The translations under genes were made by a program, and so were the position numbers. From a bacterium (GTDB lineage Bacteria; Cyanobacteriota; Vampirovibrionia; Gastranaerophilales; Gastranaerophilaceae), in assembly GCA_017405375.1 (NCBI GenBank), contig JAFRAO010000027.1, positions 1 through 64,000 of the forward strand: a stretch of DNA of 64,000 nt, given 5' to 3'. Each line of letters opens with the position of its first letter. Positions within the stretch are counted from its first letter, which is position 1. The notes below the pieces were generated by a model. The model worked only from the letters and a program-made list of their open reading frames with translations. It was not told where the DNA came from and made no database searches. Positions 1-9,251 of the stretch are shown here, piece after piece.

Positions 1-1
1 A

Positions 2-199
2 CCTTTAACAAATTCTGCTACACAAACAAAAAAAGAAGTACCTAATAATGTTAATTCCAATAATAACTTTAACAAAGTAAATCCGCCTCAAATAAATAAT
101 AAAAACAGATATTCAAATCAACAAGTCAACAGACGACCAAGTAAGAAGCCTGACTCAAAACCGGGCGGAGATAAAACACCTTCTGAATGGAGTAAATGA
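2..199 (+). CDS. C-terminal fragment of an Asn/Lys-rich protein (5' partial)
   Basis: An open frame enters from the left edge and ends at TGA 197-199. The visible 65 residues are low-complexity: rich in Asn, Lys, Pro and Gln, with no recognisable domain, and ending in PSEWSK. This resembles a disordered tail of a secreted or cytosolic protein. The function cannot be judged because the N-terminal part is outside the window. Confidence 0.6.
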   Translation, partial: PLTNSATQTKKEVPNNVNSNNNFNKVNPPQINNKNRYSNQQVNRRPSKKPDSKPGGDKTPSEWSK

Positions 200-242
200 G
201 AATAATGTTTTAATAAAAGATTAGAATAAGGGCAATTAATTT

Positions 243-551
243 ATGAATAAAGATTTAAACATTAAAAAAGCAGAAATATTTAAAGCACTTGCAAATCCCG
301 TAAGACTTGATGTTATAGACCAATTATTAGACGGTGAAAAGTGTGTTTGCGAAATTCAAAAGGCATTGAGCAAATACGAACAACCACATATTTCAAAAAG
401 TCTTGCTAAATTGAAGTCTGCCGGCTTAATCAAAGACAGACGAGAAGGTATGAATGTTTATTATTCTCTTTCAATTTGTTGTATGGGCAAATTTTTTACT
501 TGCTTAAATAAAATCTTGAATGGTGAAAGTTCTGAAAGTGCGTGTAAATAA
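243..551 (+). CDS. ArsR/SmtB-family winged-helix metalloregulator
   Basis: A 102-residue protein of the size usual for ArsR/SmtB repressors. The N-terminal FKALANPVRLDVI segment and the helix-turn-helix around residues 45-70 (QPHISKSLAKLKSAGLI), followed by the beta-wing REGMNVYYSL, are family hallmarks. Cys34-Val-Cys36 (GEKCVCEI) sits where E. coli ArsR carries its arsenite-binding Cys32-Val-Cys34 pair. A further Cys-Cys pair lies at about 78-79 and a Cys near the C-terminus. Inference: it derepresses on binding a thiophilic metalloid such as As(III). No transporter or arsenate reductase follows; the next gene is on the other strand, so the target operon may lie outside the window. Confidence 0.88.
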   Translation: MNKDLNIKKAEIFKALANPVRLDVIDQLLDGEKCVCEIQKALSKYEQPHISKSLAKLKSAGLIKDRREGMNVYYSLSICCMGKFFTCLNKILNGESSESACK

Positions 552-553
552 AA

Positions 554-1450
554 CTAACTTTCATTAACAATTTTACCTGTAATGTGTTCGGGAGTTAATT
601 CCAAGCACATTACGAACCTGCCGAAATTTCTAATTTCTTCTTCAATATAATCTTTGCCAAAATCAAATTGATTACTTAATTTTCTGCAAATATCAATAGT
701 TTTATCAAAATCATCAACAATTTTTATTCTGCCGAAAACTATAACACTTTTAACGTCAAGTCCATTTTTGACTTCGGATTTAACACCTTTATCATAGACA
801 CAAAATGAAACTTTGTCGCAATTTTTTATGGAATCTATTTTATGCCCCTCTTTTGCACCATGAAAATATATCTTGTTTTCATCTTCCGAATAGTAGAAGT
901 TAATAGGGATGCCGTATGGATAACCGTTATCACCTAAAACAGAAAGCACCCCTCTGACTTCGTTTTTCAAAATATTTACACATTCTTCATTAGATAATTG
1001 TTGTTTTATTCTTCTCATTGGTCTGAACATTTGAATTTCTTTTATCATTCTTATATGTTCGCAATATTCATCAAAATAAATATCGCCAACTTGTTTATAG
1101 CCTAACTTTTTATAGAAATTAGAAACTCTGACTTGTGCAGAAACTTCTATTATTCTGCCGCCTCCGTTTTTAATTTCATTTTCGGCAATTTGCATAATTT
1201 TATTTCCAAGATGTTTTCCTCTATATTCCTTAATTATCGCAACTCTGCCAATGTGATAATTTTCACCCTCTTTAAAATAACGACAAGTAGCAATAGGTTT
1301 TTCTTCATCATATAGCATAATATGAGTACAAGTTTTATCTGTTTCATCAAATTCATCTTTAAAGCCCTGTTCATCAATAAAAACAGATGTTCTTATTTTT
1401 ATAATATCGTCATTCAGTCCGGTAAACTTATTGTATTTAAAATTTTTCAT
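554..1450 (-). CDS. Fusion of GNAT acetyltransferase and NimA-like flavin-binding domain
   Basis: 298 residues. Residues 1-140 are a GNAT N-acetyltransferase of the ElaA/YjcF type: VFIDEQGF near the start, then the acetyl-CoA loop EYRGKHLGNKIM and the C-terminal NFYKKLGYKQVG. From about 142 (FRPMRRIKQQLS) to the end is a pyridoxamine-5'-phosphate-oxidase-like split barrel of the 5-nitroimidazole-resistance (NimA) type, with the typical GVLSVLGDNGYPYGIPINFYY strand pair and YFHGAKEGHKIDSI. The substrate is unknown. A -10-like hexamer (1457-1462, minus strand) lies 6 nt before the ATG, with no Shine-Dalgarno, so the message is probably leaderless. A fusion of these two families is less usual than either alone. 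Confidence 0.85.
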   Translation of the reverse strand: MKNFKYNKFTGLNDDIIKIRTSVFIDEQGFKDEFDETDKTCTHIMLYDEEKPIATCRYFKEGENYHIGRVAIIKEYRGKHLGNKIMQIAENEIKNGGGRIIEVSAQVRVSNFYKKLGYKQVGDIYFDEYCEHIRMIKEIQMFRPMRRIKQQLSNEECVNILKNEVRGVLSVLGDNGYPYGIPINFYYSEDENKIYFHGAKEGHKIDSIKNCDKVSFCVYDKGVKSEVKNGLDVKSVIVFGRIKIVDDFDKTIDICRKLSNQFDFGKDYIEEEIRNFGRFVMCLELTPEHITGKIVNES

Positions 1451-1479
1451 AATTCAATAATATTATAAATAAGCAACAA

Positions 1480-1713
1480 TTACATTCTTTCGATGTACCA
1501 GTTTGACATCCCAAAATGGTTGAAGTTCCATTGCAGTTCAAAATAAAAATTAAACTCCAAAGAATTATCGTCTTTAAAATTATAAGAATATTTATTTAAC
1601 TGCGTTTTACGGTAACTTTCAAACGCATCCTGAATTTCTTTAGCGAACTTTTTCCTGAATTCAGAATACGGAACATCCAATTTTTCTTTAGTCAGTTTAT
1701 TTTTCACTTTCAT
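1480..1713 (-). CDS. Small hypothetical protein
   Basis: A 77-residue basic/aromatic protein ending in HFGMSNWYIERM. I chose the ATG at 1713 rather than the in-frame one 15 nt upstream, because a GGAG lies 9 nt before it. No domain is recognised. It follows another small gene by about 50 nt on the same strand, so the two may be cotranscribed. It lies just outside the proposed end of the Mu-like element and may be either an accessory gene or chromosomal. Confidence 0.55.
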   Translation of the reverse strand: MKVKNKLTKEKLDVPYSEFRKKFAKEIQDAFESYRKTQLNKYSYNFKDDNSLEFNFYFELQWNFNHFGMSNWYIERM

Positions 1714-1761
1714 TTCGCTTCGCTCCATTACAGATACAGGCTCACAAGTTTCGGCTTCGCC

Positions 1762-1971
1762 TTAACTGTTCGCTTTGTAAAAATCATCTTCAAATCCCCT
1801 TATATTATCAAGCTCAATATTGTAACGTTTGCCGTTTATATCCACGCAAGTTGCAAAATCTAGTGTTTTATCGGCATATTTGTTCTCCCATAAACAAATT
1901 AATAAGCCGATTTCTTGTGTTTTTAAATTCAAAATCTTTGTTCCGTATAATTTATAATCTTTTTCAACCAT
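1762..1971 (-). CDS. Small hypothetical protein
   Basis: 69 residues with alternating beta-like hydrophobic stretches (KILNLKTQEIGLLICLW; TCVDINGKRYNIELDNI). A strong AAAGGAG ribosome site lies 7-8 nt before the ATG, which supports a real gene. No family is recognised; the composition suggests a small all-beta protein. It precedes the 77-residue gene on the same strand. Confidence 0.6.
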   Translation of the reverse strand: MVEKDYKLYGTKILNLKTQEIGLLICLWENKYADKTLDFATCVDINGKRYNIELDNIRGFEDDFYKANS

Positions 1972-2096
1972 AATATGCTCCTTTCAGTCACTGACATTAA
2001 TCGATTGCATCTAGGTAAATCTCAAGTATTTGTGTCTGAATGATAAGCAATTTTCAAATTAGTTTTTAAAGACGTTTTATTGGTGTTTTAATAAAT

Positions 2097-2759
2097 TCAA
2101 TTTATCAGATTGTATAAATCAGAATACAAACTTTTAAAATCCTTACCCCTGCGCCAAAGTATTTCTGCGGTTTTATATTCCAAATTATGTACATTTTGGT
2201 TATGAGTTAATTTTCTTGCTAAATAACAATAAATAGTAGTAAATTCTGCTTTCAGTTTTTTATTCATTGTTGCATCATTTTTAGATTTTAATAGATTTTT
2301 TGAGATATAAATTTGATTTTCGTAAAAATATAAATAAACTTCTTTATTGAAAAACATTCTGTGTCGGGCATTTTGGGGATTATTTGAATAATAATTATCC
2401 AATAATTTTTTCTGTCTTTCATAAATTAAGGTACGAAATATCGTATATAATTTTTGCACCTGCGGTTCCCCGATAGATAATATATGCGAAACTTTAGTCG
2501 TAATAATTGATTCACAAAAGCACTTTAAAACCATATCAATTGTTGCTTTTGGATAATATTTGAAAATCAAATATTTATCAGAAACTTTTTGTTTCTTTTG
2601 ATATGAATAAACATTATTTTCTATTGATAATTTATTCTTGCTAATTAATTCATTCAAAATCGCTAGCAAATTATCCGCAGAAATTTCAGAAATGGTCGAT
2701 ATTTCATCAAGCGTAAATTTGTTTAGCCGTTTGCAAAGCTGTAATATTCGGTTTTTCAT
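2097..2759 (-). CDS. Third protein of the Mu-like element; IS1595-like without catalytic core
   Basis: 220 residues, start overlapping the end of the MuB-type gene by 53 nt. Residues 1-55 look like a winged helix (FTLDEISTISEISADNLLAILNELI). Residues of about 70-115 resemble the N-terminal helix-turn-helix of IS1595/IS1016 transposases, ending in FRTLIYERQ. The last 50 residues (ARKLTHNQNV..., K-x-x-E-x-LWRR) resemble the C-terminal part of those enzymes. The region between, which should carry the DDE/DDN residues and the DESYFG motif, is nearly absent. Inference: a domesticated, non-catalytic DNA-binding relative that acts as an accessory or regulatory factor. The similarity is by eye only and could be fortuitous. 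Confidence 0.6.
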   Translation of the reverse strand: MKNRILQLCKRLNKFTLDEISTISEISADNLLAILNELISKNKLSIENNVYSYQKKQKVSDKYLIFKYYPKATIDMVLKCFCESIITTKVSHILSIGEPQVQKLYTIFRTLIYERQKKLLDNYYSNNPQNARHRMFFNKEVYLYFYENQIYISKNLLKSKNDATMNKKLKAEFTTIYCYLARKLTHNQNVHNLEYKTAEILWRRGKDFKSLYSDLYNLIN

Positions 2760-3435
2760 TCAAAATACTCCTTAAAATATTTTCATCTAATTCTGTAATA
2801 CCGTTTGTTCTAGCCAATTTTTCAACCTTATTAATCAGCTTAACTATCTGCCGGAATTGGTTATGACGTGTCGCAAGATATTCAAGTCCGTCAGGAACAA
2901 TCGGGATTTCTGAAAGTTCAGATATAATCTGCTTAATATCCTGCGAATCATAACTTTCAAATCTATATGCTTTATAAATCCTGTCTTTCAGGTGTGGATA
3001 TTTGGATAATTTCTTATCGATATTTGCCATTCCGACAAGTACCATGGGGCAACCTGATCTGTCGTGCAAATCCCTTAAAATTTCTATAACATTATTGTTT
3101 ATTAAATAATCAACCTCATCAATGATTATGGTTTTAGAATTCTGCCTTAATTTATTTTCAATCATATTAAAGGTTTCTTGCGAATGCCAATATGGTTCTT
3201 CCCCTAATTCTTCAGCTATTTCTGATAACAACCAACGGACAGACATTCCTTTATTTGCTCTGACATACACGCAGTCGTTTTTAAATGTCCACCACTTGAT
3301 TGTTTCGGATTTTCCTAATCCGTAATCTCCATATACAAGTGCAATTTTTGGAATATTTGGCGGAAGCGATTTTAATTCTTCCATAAATCCTACAAATTCT
3401 TTTACGTTTTTTGTTTTAACAAATTTTTTGTTCAT
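2707..3435 (-). CDS. MuB/TniB-type AAA ATPase, transposition target-selection protein
   Basis: 242 residues. Walker A is GDYGLGKSE (about 36-44) and Walker B is TIIIDEVDYL (about 97-106), followed by a sensor-1-like MVLVGMAN. The length and layout match MuB/TniB ATPases, which bind DNA, choose targets and stimulate the transposase. A GGAG ribosome site precedes the ATG. The start follows the transposase stop by 3 nt, so the two are cotranscribed. Confidence 0.9.
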   Translation of the reverse strand: MNKKFVKTKNVKEFVGFMEELKSLPPNIPKIALVYGDYGLGKSETIKWWTFKNDCVYVRANKGMSVRWLLSEIAEELGEEPYWHSQETFNMIENKLRQNSKTIIIDEVDYLINNNVIEILRDLHDRSGCPMVLVGMANIDKKLSKYPHLKDRIYKAYRFESYDSQDIKQIISELSEIPIVPDGLEYLATRHNQFRQIVKLINKVEKLARTNGITELDENILRSILNEKPNITALQTAKQIYA

Positions 3436-3438
3436 AGT

Positions 3439-5484
3439 TTAATCTCCATATAGGTTAATATATTCATCACTTCTGATATAATCAGCAAGCCATTTTCGTT
3501 GTTCCTGATTTGTACAACCATGTTGCATCAGCCATTCGTATTTTTCATAATTTGATGAAAATATTGGAATATTCATCTGTGTTTCACGCTCGGTCAAATG
3601 ATGTTTTTTAACCGATTTATTTTGTTCAAAATTTTCTATTTCAACAACTTTTTCTTCCGGCTCAATTTCCAAAACTTCTGTTTTTTCAGCAGGAAAATAT
3701 TTTAAAAATTCTTTTTTCGCTTTATTAAACTGCCGTTTCTGTTTTTGAATTTGCTGCTTAAATTCTTCCATATCCTTAACAGTTCCAAGATGATTTGCCA
3801 TAGGATGTACTTTTTCAACTTGTTTTGCGGTACACAAAAATTCGCCTTTGACTGTGTAAACATACACTTTAGATAAATCAAAAAGCGAATACCTGATAAA
3901 AACTTTTTCCCTTAAATCTATTAGGAAATCACTACGGAAATGCAATCCTAAAAATGTTATTTCGCCTCGATTTATTGTTCTGATTTCGGTTTTCATCATT
4001 AAGTCATTCAGGGTATTTTTATCAATATTTTGTTTTTGAATGGTATTTTCTTGGTTGGCGGCATTAAACGGGTTCGCTGACGCTTTCACCCTCTGCCGCC
4101 AATCCGCTAAACATTGTTTAATTGTTATTTGACTATCGTTTGGACAAATTTTTGAATTGTGATAATCTATCCAACAATCAATATATTTAATAACTTCCTG
4201 AACTGTCGGGATATAATTTCCTGTCATTTTGCGGTGCAAATCTCTGTGTAACTTCTCTCCTCGTTTCATCCAAGCAGGTTTATTTTCAATACTTGAACCA
4301 CAATATGAAATCATCATTTTTTCAAATTCTTCCTGAAACTCTCTGAAAAATCGTTCAATTACTTTTGCTCTTGCATTATACGGTTTTGCAAAAACTGATT
4401 TTATTCCTAAACTTGCATAAACTCCGTTGAATCCTGCCTCATCGAAGTCTATATGCTGAAAATATTTTGCTTTAAATGCCTTTCCGTTATCCTGATAAAC
4501 AACTTTTGGTATAACACCGAGATTTAAAATAGCGTTTCTTAAGGCACTTGCGATACATTGAGTATTTTCTGTCATCATAATTTCATAACCGACTAAAGCG
4601 GTTGATTTCCAATCTAAAAAACCGACCAAAGTAGCTCTGGTTGGTCTGCCGGTAAATGGATTAATTACCTGAAAATTAAGCACATGACCATCGGCTATAA
4701 GCACATCTCCTACTTCAAGTTTTGAAATATCTCTTTCAATATACGGTTCAACTTTGTCGTGGTATGCTTTTTCTCCCTCACGCATTAGTATCCATTTTGA
4801 ATAATTTTGCTTTTTAAAATGTTCCGCGAATCTTCTAAATGTCAGATTACAAGGAATATCCTCATATCCTCTTTTTTCTAAAATATGCTTTGTTAAACTT
4901 ATAGATTTTCCGATACTGAATCTATTCGGGTGCAGAAGATAAGTGAGGAAAACTTTTTTCATCTCATCATTAAGTTTTGAATTATATTCTCCAAGCTGAT
5001 TTGTTTTTCTCTGCGGAAGCAAACCTTTAGTTCCATAGTTTTCATAAGCCTTAACCCAACGATGCAAAGTCCCGATGGATATTGTTCCGACAAACTTAAA
5101 TATTTGAGGTAAGTATAATCCGCTGTTGTATAAATCCAAAAATACTTCTTCAGCTTCTTTTTTGGTAGAGTATTTTGTTCTTAAATTAAATAATGCCGTT
5201 ACAATATCTACTCTTGCGAGTGCATTCATTTTAGCGTTTTCTGATACAAAATTTATTTTATTTTCAATGGGAATTAAAGCAGTAGATTTAATCTCTTCAT
5301 CTTCAAGTCTTTCTTGAATTTCAGGTTCTAAAGAAGAGTATAATATTTCATAAGAAGTTCCGCCGTTAACTTTAACTTCACGAGCAATATATTTGCCTTT
5401 CTGAATAGCAATCCTTATTGAGCGGGTACTTTTAAGTCCCTTTATTTCTGCTATGCGTTTTATATCAATATATGTGTTATTCAT
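3439..5484 (-). CDS. MuA-type DDE transposase
   Basis: 681 residues. The N-terminal end carries Mu-type winged-helix/HTH DNA-binding segments (residues 1-60 and about 95-160, with RSIRIAIQKGKY and SIGTLHRWVKAYENYG). The integrase-fold core carries Asp265 (VLIADGH), Asp332 (VVYQDNGKAF) and Glu377 (KVIERFFREF). The first two are 67 residues apart, exactly as in phage MuA (269/336). The C-terminal end has a beta-barrel-like region and a Lys/Glu-rich tail that in MuA contacts MuB. All catalytic residues are present and the frame is intact, so the element may be active. No clear Shine-Dalgarno precedes the ATG. Confidence 0.93.
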   Translation of the reverse strand: MNNTYIDIKRIAEIKGLKSTRSIRIAIQKGKYIAREVKVNGGTSYEILYSSLEPEIQERLEDEEIKSTALIPIENKINFVSENAKMNALARVDIVTALFNLRTKYSTKKEAEEVFLDLYNSGLYLPQIFKFVGTISIGTLHRWVKAYENYGTKGLLPQRKTNQLGEYNSKLNDEMKKVFLTYLLHPNRFSIGKSISLTKHILEKRGYEDIPCNLTFRRFAEHFKKQNYSKWILMREGEKAYHDKVEPYIERDISKLEVGDVLIADGHVLNFQVINPFTGRPTRATLVGFLDWKSTALVGYEIMMTENTQCIASALRNAILNLGVIPKVVYQDNGKAFKAKYFQHIDFDEAGFNGVYASLGIKSVFAKPYNARAKVIERFFREFQEEFEKMMISYCGSSIENKPAWMKRGEKLHRDLHRKMTGNYIPTVQEVIKYIDCWIDYHNSKICPNDSQITIKQCLADWRQRVKASANPFNAANQENTIQKQNIDKNTLNDLMMKTEIRTINRGEITFLGLHFRSDFLIDLREKVFIRYSLFDLSKVYVYTVKGEFLCTAKQVEKVHPMANHLGTVKDMEEFKQQIQKQKRQFNKAKKEFLKYFPAEKTEVLEIEPEEKVVEIENFEQNKSVKKHHLTERETQMNIPIFSSNYEKYEWLMQHGCTNQEQRKWLADYIRSDEYINLYGD

Positions 5485-5523
5485 GGCATTAACACATTAA
5501 CTCGTTTTACACAGTATTGGAAC

Positions 5524-5630
5524 ACCATTTCCGAGCTATGTATTGTTTTGTGTCTTTGAATTTGTTTCCTACCTTTGAGAAAAAATTACCGACCTTTTTG
5601 CTATGAAATAAAAATCCCAATTTCCCGGCA
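5524..5630 (+). repeat. Four degenerate motifs, candidate MuA-binding sites
   Basis: Upstream of the transposase gene the pattern wTTtCCgaCC occurs four times in the same orientation, with the CC at about 5531, 5568, 5589 and 5624 (CATTTCCGAGC, TGTTTCCTACC, AATTACCGACC, AATTTCCCGGC). Spacings are 37, 21 and 35 nt. Multiple spaced sites near an end are expected for Mu-type transposases. The motif is short and was found by eye. Confidence 0.4.
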
Positions 5631-5657
5631 AAAATTTTGAAATGTCCTCAAATGTCA

Positions 5658-5934
5658 AATAATCGTTTTACCCGTGCAATTTAGTAAAATCGGGAGAATG
5701 CAGGCTATGACTACATAAAAAATTAAAAATTTGTGGAAAGTAATAGGAAAATAAGTGACAATAAAGTGACTTTTCGTCCCATTTGGTAACGCATAAAAAG
5801 ATTTTTTCCGACCGCCCAAACTCAAACACACTCTAAACCTTGCCGAATAATCATTTTTTGCGTTCAAATGAAATGTCCTGTTAAACTATACCTAAAAAAT
5901 AAAATTAAATATTCTATCAAATTATAGCAACTAT
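5658..5934. other. Gene-less stretch between transposon end and tRNA-Ser terminator
   Basis: I see no convincing gene here; a 70-codon open frame has no recognisable ribosome site or domain. Two short sequences are repeated from inside the element: TGAAATGTCCT (5638-5648 and 5869-5879), and AATAATCRTTTT (from 5658 and from 5846). They may be remnants of a second transposon end. Confidence 0.5.
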
Positions 5935-5968
5935 AAAAAAGCCCTTGAACAAAATGTTCTCGGGCTTT
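5935..5968 (-). terminator. Rho-independent terminator of tRNA-Ser
   Basis: On the minus strand AAAGCCC...GGGCTTTTTT forms a stem with an inner GAAC/GTTC pairing and a short loop, ending in a T run, a few nt after the tRNA 3' end. Confidence 0.8.
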
Positions 5969-5974
5969 AAAAAA

Positions 5975-6061
5975 GGAAGAGGTGGGATTCGAACCCACGG
6001 TACGCTCGTCACGTACGACGGTTTTCAAGACCGCTCCTATCAACCACTCTGGCACTCTTCC
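5975..6061 (-). tRNA. tRNA-Ser(UGA)
   Basis: 87-nt class II tRNA on the minus strand. The acceptor GGAAGAG pairs with CTCTTCC, and the T-arm has GGTTCGAATCC. The anticodon loop CTTGAAA gives anticodon UGA, read as Ser. A long variable arm (about GTACGTGACGAGCGTAC) is typical of tRNA-Ser. No 3' CCA is encoded. A terminator follows at once. Confidence 0.96.
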
Positions 6062-6128
6062 AGATTAGTATCCTTTCGCATTTTTATTTTACTATAAAAT
6101 ATTTGTTTTTGCAAGAACTTTTTATTAT

Positions 6129-6521
6129 TTATTTTTTTAGCGCCGCCTTCAAGCGAACCATCGCTCTTGCTAATGCAGCTTCAGCCCTTTTTGCATCTAT
6201 TTGAGCATTAACTTCTGCTAATCTGGCTTCGGCTCTTGCTTTGGCTTCTTTTGCTCTCGCTACATCTATATCTTCACCTACTTCTCCGGCATCGGTTAAT
6301 ATTACTGCATTATCATCTTTGAATTGCAATATTCCGCCCATTGTCGTGAAAAATTTAACATCATTATCTTGTACGGCTTTTGTAACGCAAATATCCAAAG
6401 ATACCATTATTGGCTCATGCCCGCGCAATATTCCAAATTCACCTTCCGTACTGCTGGAATATATTTCATTAACATCTTCATCAAAAATTACATTTTCGTG
6501 TGTAATTATTTTTAAATGCAT
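6129..6521 (-). CDS. atpC: F1 ATP synthase epsilon subunit
   Basis: 130 residues. The N-terminal beta-sandwich (MHLKIITHENVIFDEDVNEIYSSS, GEFGILRGHEP) and the C-terminal Ala/Arg-rich helical hairpin are typical of epsilon, the rotor subunit that couples gamma to the c-ring and can inhibit ATP hydrolysis. AAAGGA precedes the ATG. It follows atpD by 12 nt and is the last gene of the pair, which ends before tRNA-Ser. Confidence 0.95.
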   Translation of the reverse strand: MHLKIITHENVIFDEDVNEIYSSSTEGEFGILRGHEPIMVSLDICVTKAVQDNDVKFFTTMGGILQFKDDNAVILTDAGEVGEDIDVARAKEAKARAEARLAEVNAQIDAKRAEAALARAMVRLKAALKK

Positions 6522-6533
6522 AATTATCCTTTT

Positions 6534-7991
<1,458 letters not shown>

Positions 7992-8041
7992 TCAATTAGT
8001 TATATTTATTGCCAAATTTATTTTAATGATAAAATTAAATT

Positions 8042-8197
8042 ATGATAACAAAAGAAGTAAACGAATGGATAAAAGATGTTGAATGTGGAATGTACTCTAA
8101 AGAGGATGCTATGTATGAATTTAGTAAATTTGCTAAATACTTAACAAAGGAAGAACTTATACACATTCAAAACAGATTAAAAACTTATTTAAAATAA
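8042..8197 (+). CDS. Small acidic/Lys-rich hypothetical protein (51 aa)
   Basis: ATG-to-TAA frame of 51 codons (MITKEVNEWIKD...NRLKTYLK), predicted helical and amphipathic, with no known family. A TAAAAT hexamer (8030-8035) lies exactly 6 nt before the ATG with no Shine-Dalgarno, the same leaderless arrangement seen for several sure genes here; that raises its likelihood of being real. It sits alone between the divergent atpD gene and the response regulator gene. Confidence 0.5.
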   Translation: MITKEVNEWIKDVECGMYSKEDAMYEFSKFAKYLTKEELIHIQNRLKTYLK

Positions 8198-8266
8198 ATC
8201 TGTAAAGACATTTTTAAAGTTTAATATAAAAGGGATACCCTAATGTATTCAGATACCCCCTTAGAG

Positions 8267-8944
8267 TTAAACGAGTCCTTCTTTAACAGCTTTAACGGCT
8301 GCTTGGACTCTATCATTGACACACATTTTTTGTAAAATTGAGCAGACATGTGCTTTTGCGGTATGCACACTTACAATTAATTCTTTTGCAATTTCTGTAT
8401 TACTTTTTCCTGTAACCAAATGTTTCAAAACTTCAAATTCTCTTTCAGTAAGAGGGATTCTGCCTTCTTGAGAGGAATAATTAGATAACATTTTAGTATT
8501 TTCGATTTTAGGGAAAGCGCTTAATGCTAAAGGAGCAACTTCGGGATCAAGCCAGCAAACGCCTTGAGAAACATCTCTGACAACATCTGCCAATTTAGTC
8601 GGGTCAATATCCTTTAGGCAATAACCTGTTGCACCTGAACTCAATACTGCAAGAACTTCTTCTTCTCTATCATGAGTCGTAAGTGCTATAACTTTTATTT
8701 TAGGATTAATCTCTTTTATTTTAATAGTAGCTTCAATTCCATTTATACCAGGCAGACCTAAATCCATAATTACAACATCCGGTGAGTGTCTTTTTATATA
8801 TTCTAATCCGTCATTAGCATTTTCAAATTCTGCAACAACTTCAATGTCTTCATTTGTATTCAAAGCACATCTTAGACCAACTCTTGTTAGTTTAAAATCT
8901 TCTATGATAATAACTGAAATTGTTTTTGCTAGTGTAAGGCTCAT
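8267..8944 (-). CDS. NarL/FixJ-type response regulator
   Basis: 225 residues. Receiver domain at 8-125, with the acidic pair Glu15-Asp16, phosphoacceptor Asp61 (VVIMDLGLPG), a Thr in VIALTTHD and a Lys in GYCLKDID. A LuxR-type helix-turn-helix lies at about 163-225 (PLTEREFEVLKHLVTGKSNTEIAKEL...HVCSILQKM). Both domains are complete. No histidine kinase gene is adjacent, so it is an orphan. AAGGAG stands 9 nt before the ATG. A palindrome at 9039-9056 upstream could be its own operator. Related orphan NarL regulators are common in cyanobacteria. Confidence 0.93.
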   Translation of the reverse strand: MSLTLAKTISVIIIEDFKLTRVGLRCALNTNEDIEVVAEFENANDGLEYIKRHSPDVVIMDLGLPGINGIEATIKIKEINPKIKVIALTTHDREEEVLAVLSSGATGYCLKDIDPTKLADVVRDVSQGVCWLDPEVAPLALSAFPKIENTKMLSNYSSQEGRIPLTEREFEVLKHLVTGKSNTEIAKELIVSVHTAKAHVCSILQKMCVNDRVQAAVKAVKEGLV

Positions 8945-9038
8945 TTTACTTTTCTCCTTATTATTTGTTTTTGTATATTTTGGCTATTCGGAATTCCTAT
9001 TTACATTATTATTAAAATATATTTTTTAAAAATATGTA

Positions 9039-9056
9039 ATTACCTGAATTGGTAAT
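9039..9056. promoter_or_regulatory. Palindrome ATTACC-N6-GGTAAT, possible operator
   Basis: A perfect 6+6 inverted repeat about 95 nt upstream of the response regulator start, in an otherwise AT-only stretch. LuxR-type regulators bind such dyads, so autoregulation is possible. The remaining 9060-9250 holds another hairpin (TTTTTCTCAAAATT / GATTTTGAAAAAA) and no gene. Confidence 0.35.
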
Positions 9057-9251
9057 ATTTAATATACAGGTGTACAATATATAAATGTAGAACTCATTAT
9101 ATCGTACAAAAAAATACAAAATGGTAAATTATCCACTCAGATAATATTTCATAAGATAATAAGAAATAGATGCTGCAAAAAACCGAACATTTTTCTCAAA
9201 ATTATAGATTTTGAAAAAAGTAGTCAGACAAATTCAAAGTAAACAATTTAA

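Larger units (their letters stand above)
1992..5657 (-). mobile_element. Mu-like (MuA/MuB) transposon, ends tentative
   Basis: Three same-strand genes (MuA-type DDE transposase, MuB-type ATPase, third protein) form a compact element. The ends proposed here are the inverted 7-mer TGACATT: read inward from 1992 on the plus strand and inward from 5657 on the minus strand. Both begin with TG, as Mu-family ends do. Flanking pentamers (1987-1991 and 5658-5662) do not match, so no target duplication supports these ends. A related GGACATTTCA motif recurs near 5869-5879, so the true outer end could be further out. No phage structural genes are present, so this is a transposon, not a Mu prophage. Confidence 0.55.

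Noticed and set aside
2000..5700. Mu prophage
   Set aside because: No head, tail, Gam or lysis genes; only transposition genes are present.
5655..5867. 70-codon frame on the minus strand beside tRNA-Ser
   Set aside because: No ribosome site, no domain, and it spans sequence that looks like transposon-end remnants.
5864..6055. 63-codon frame starting PEWLIGAVLKTVV
   Set aside because: It is a translation of the tRNA-Ser gene itself, a common false call.
8225..8262. Terminator after the response regulator gene
   Set aside because: GGGATACCC and GATACCCCC arms pair only over about five bases; too weak to call.
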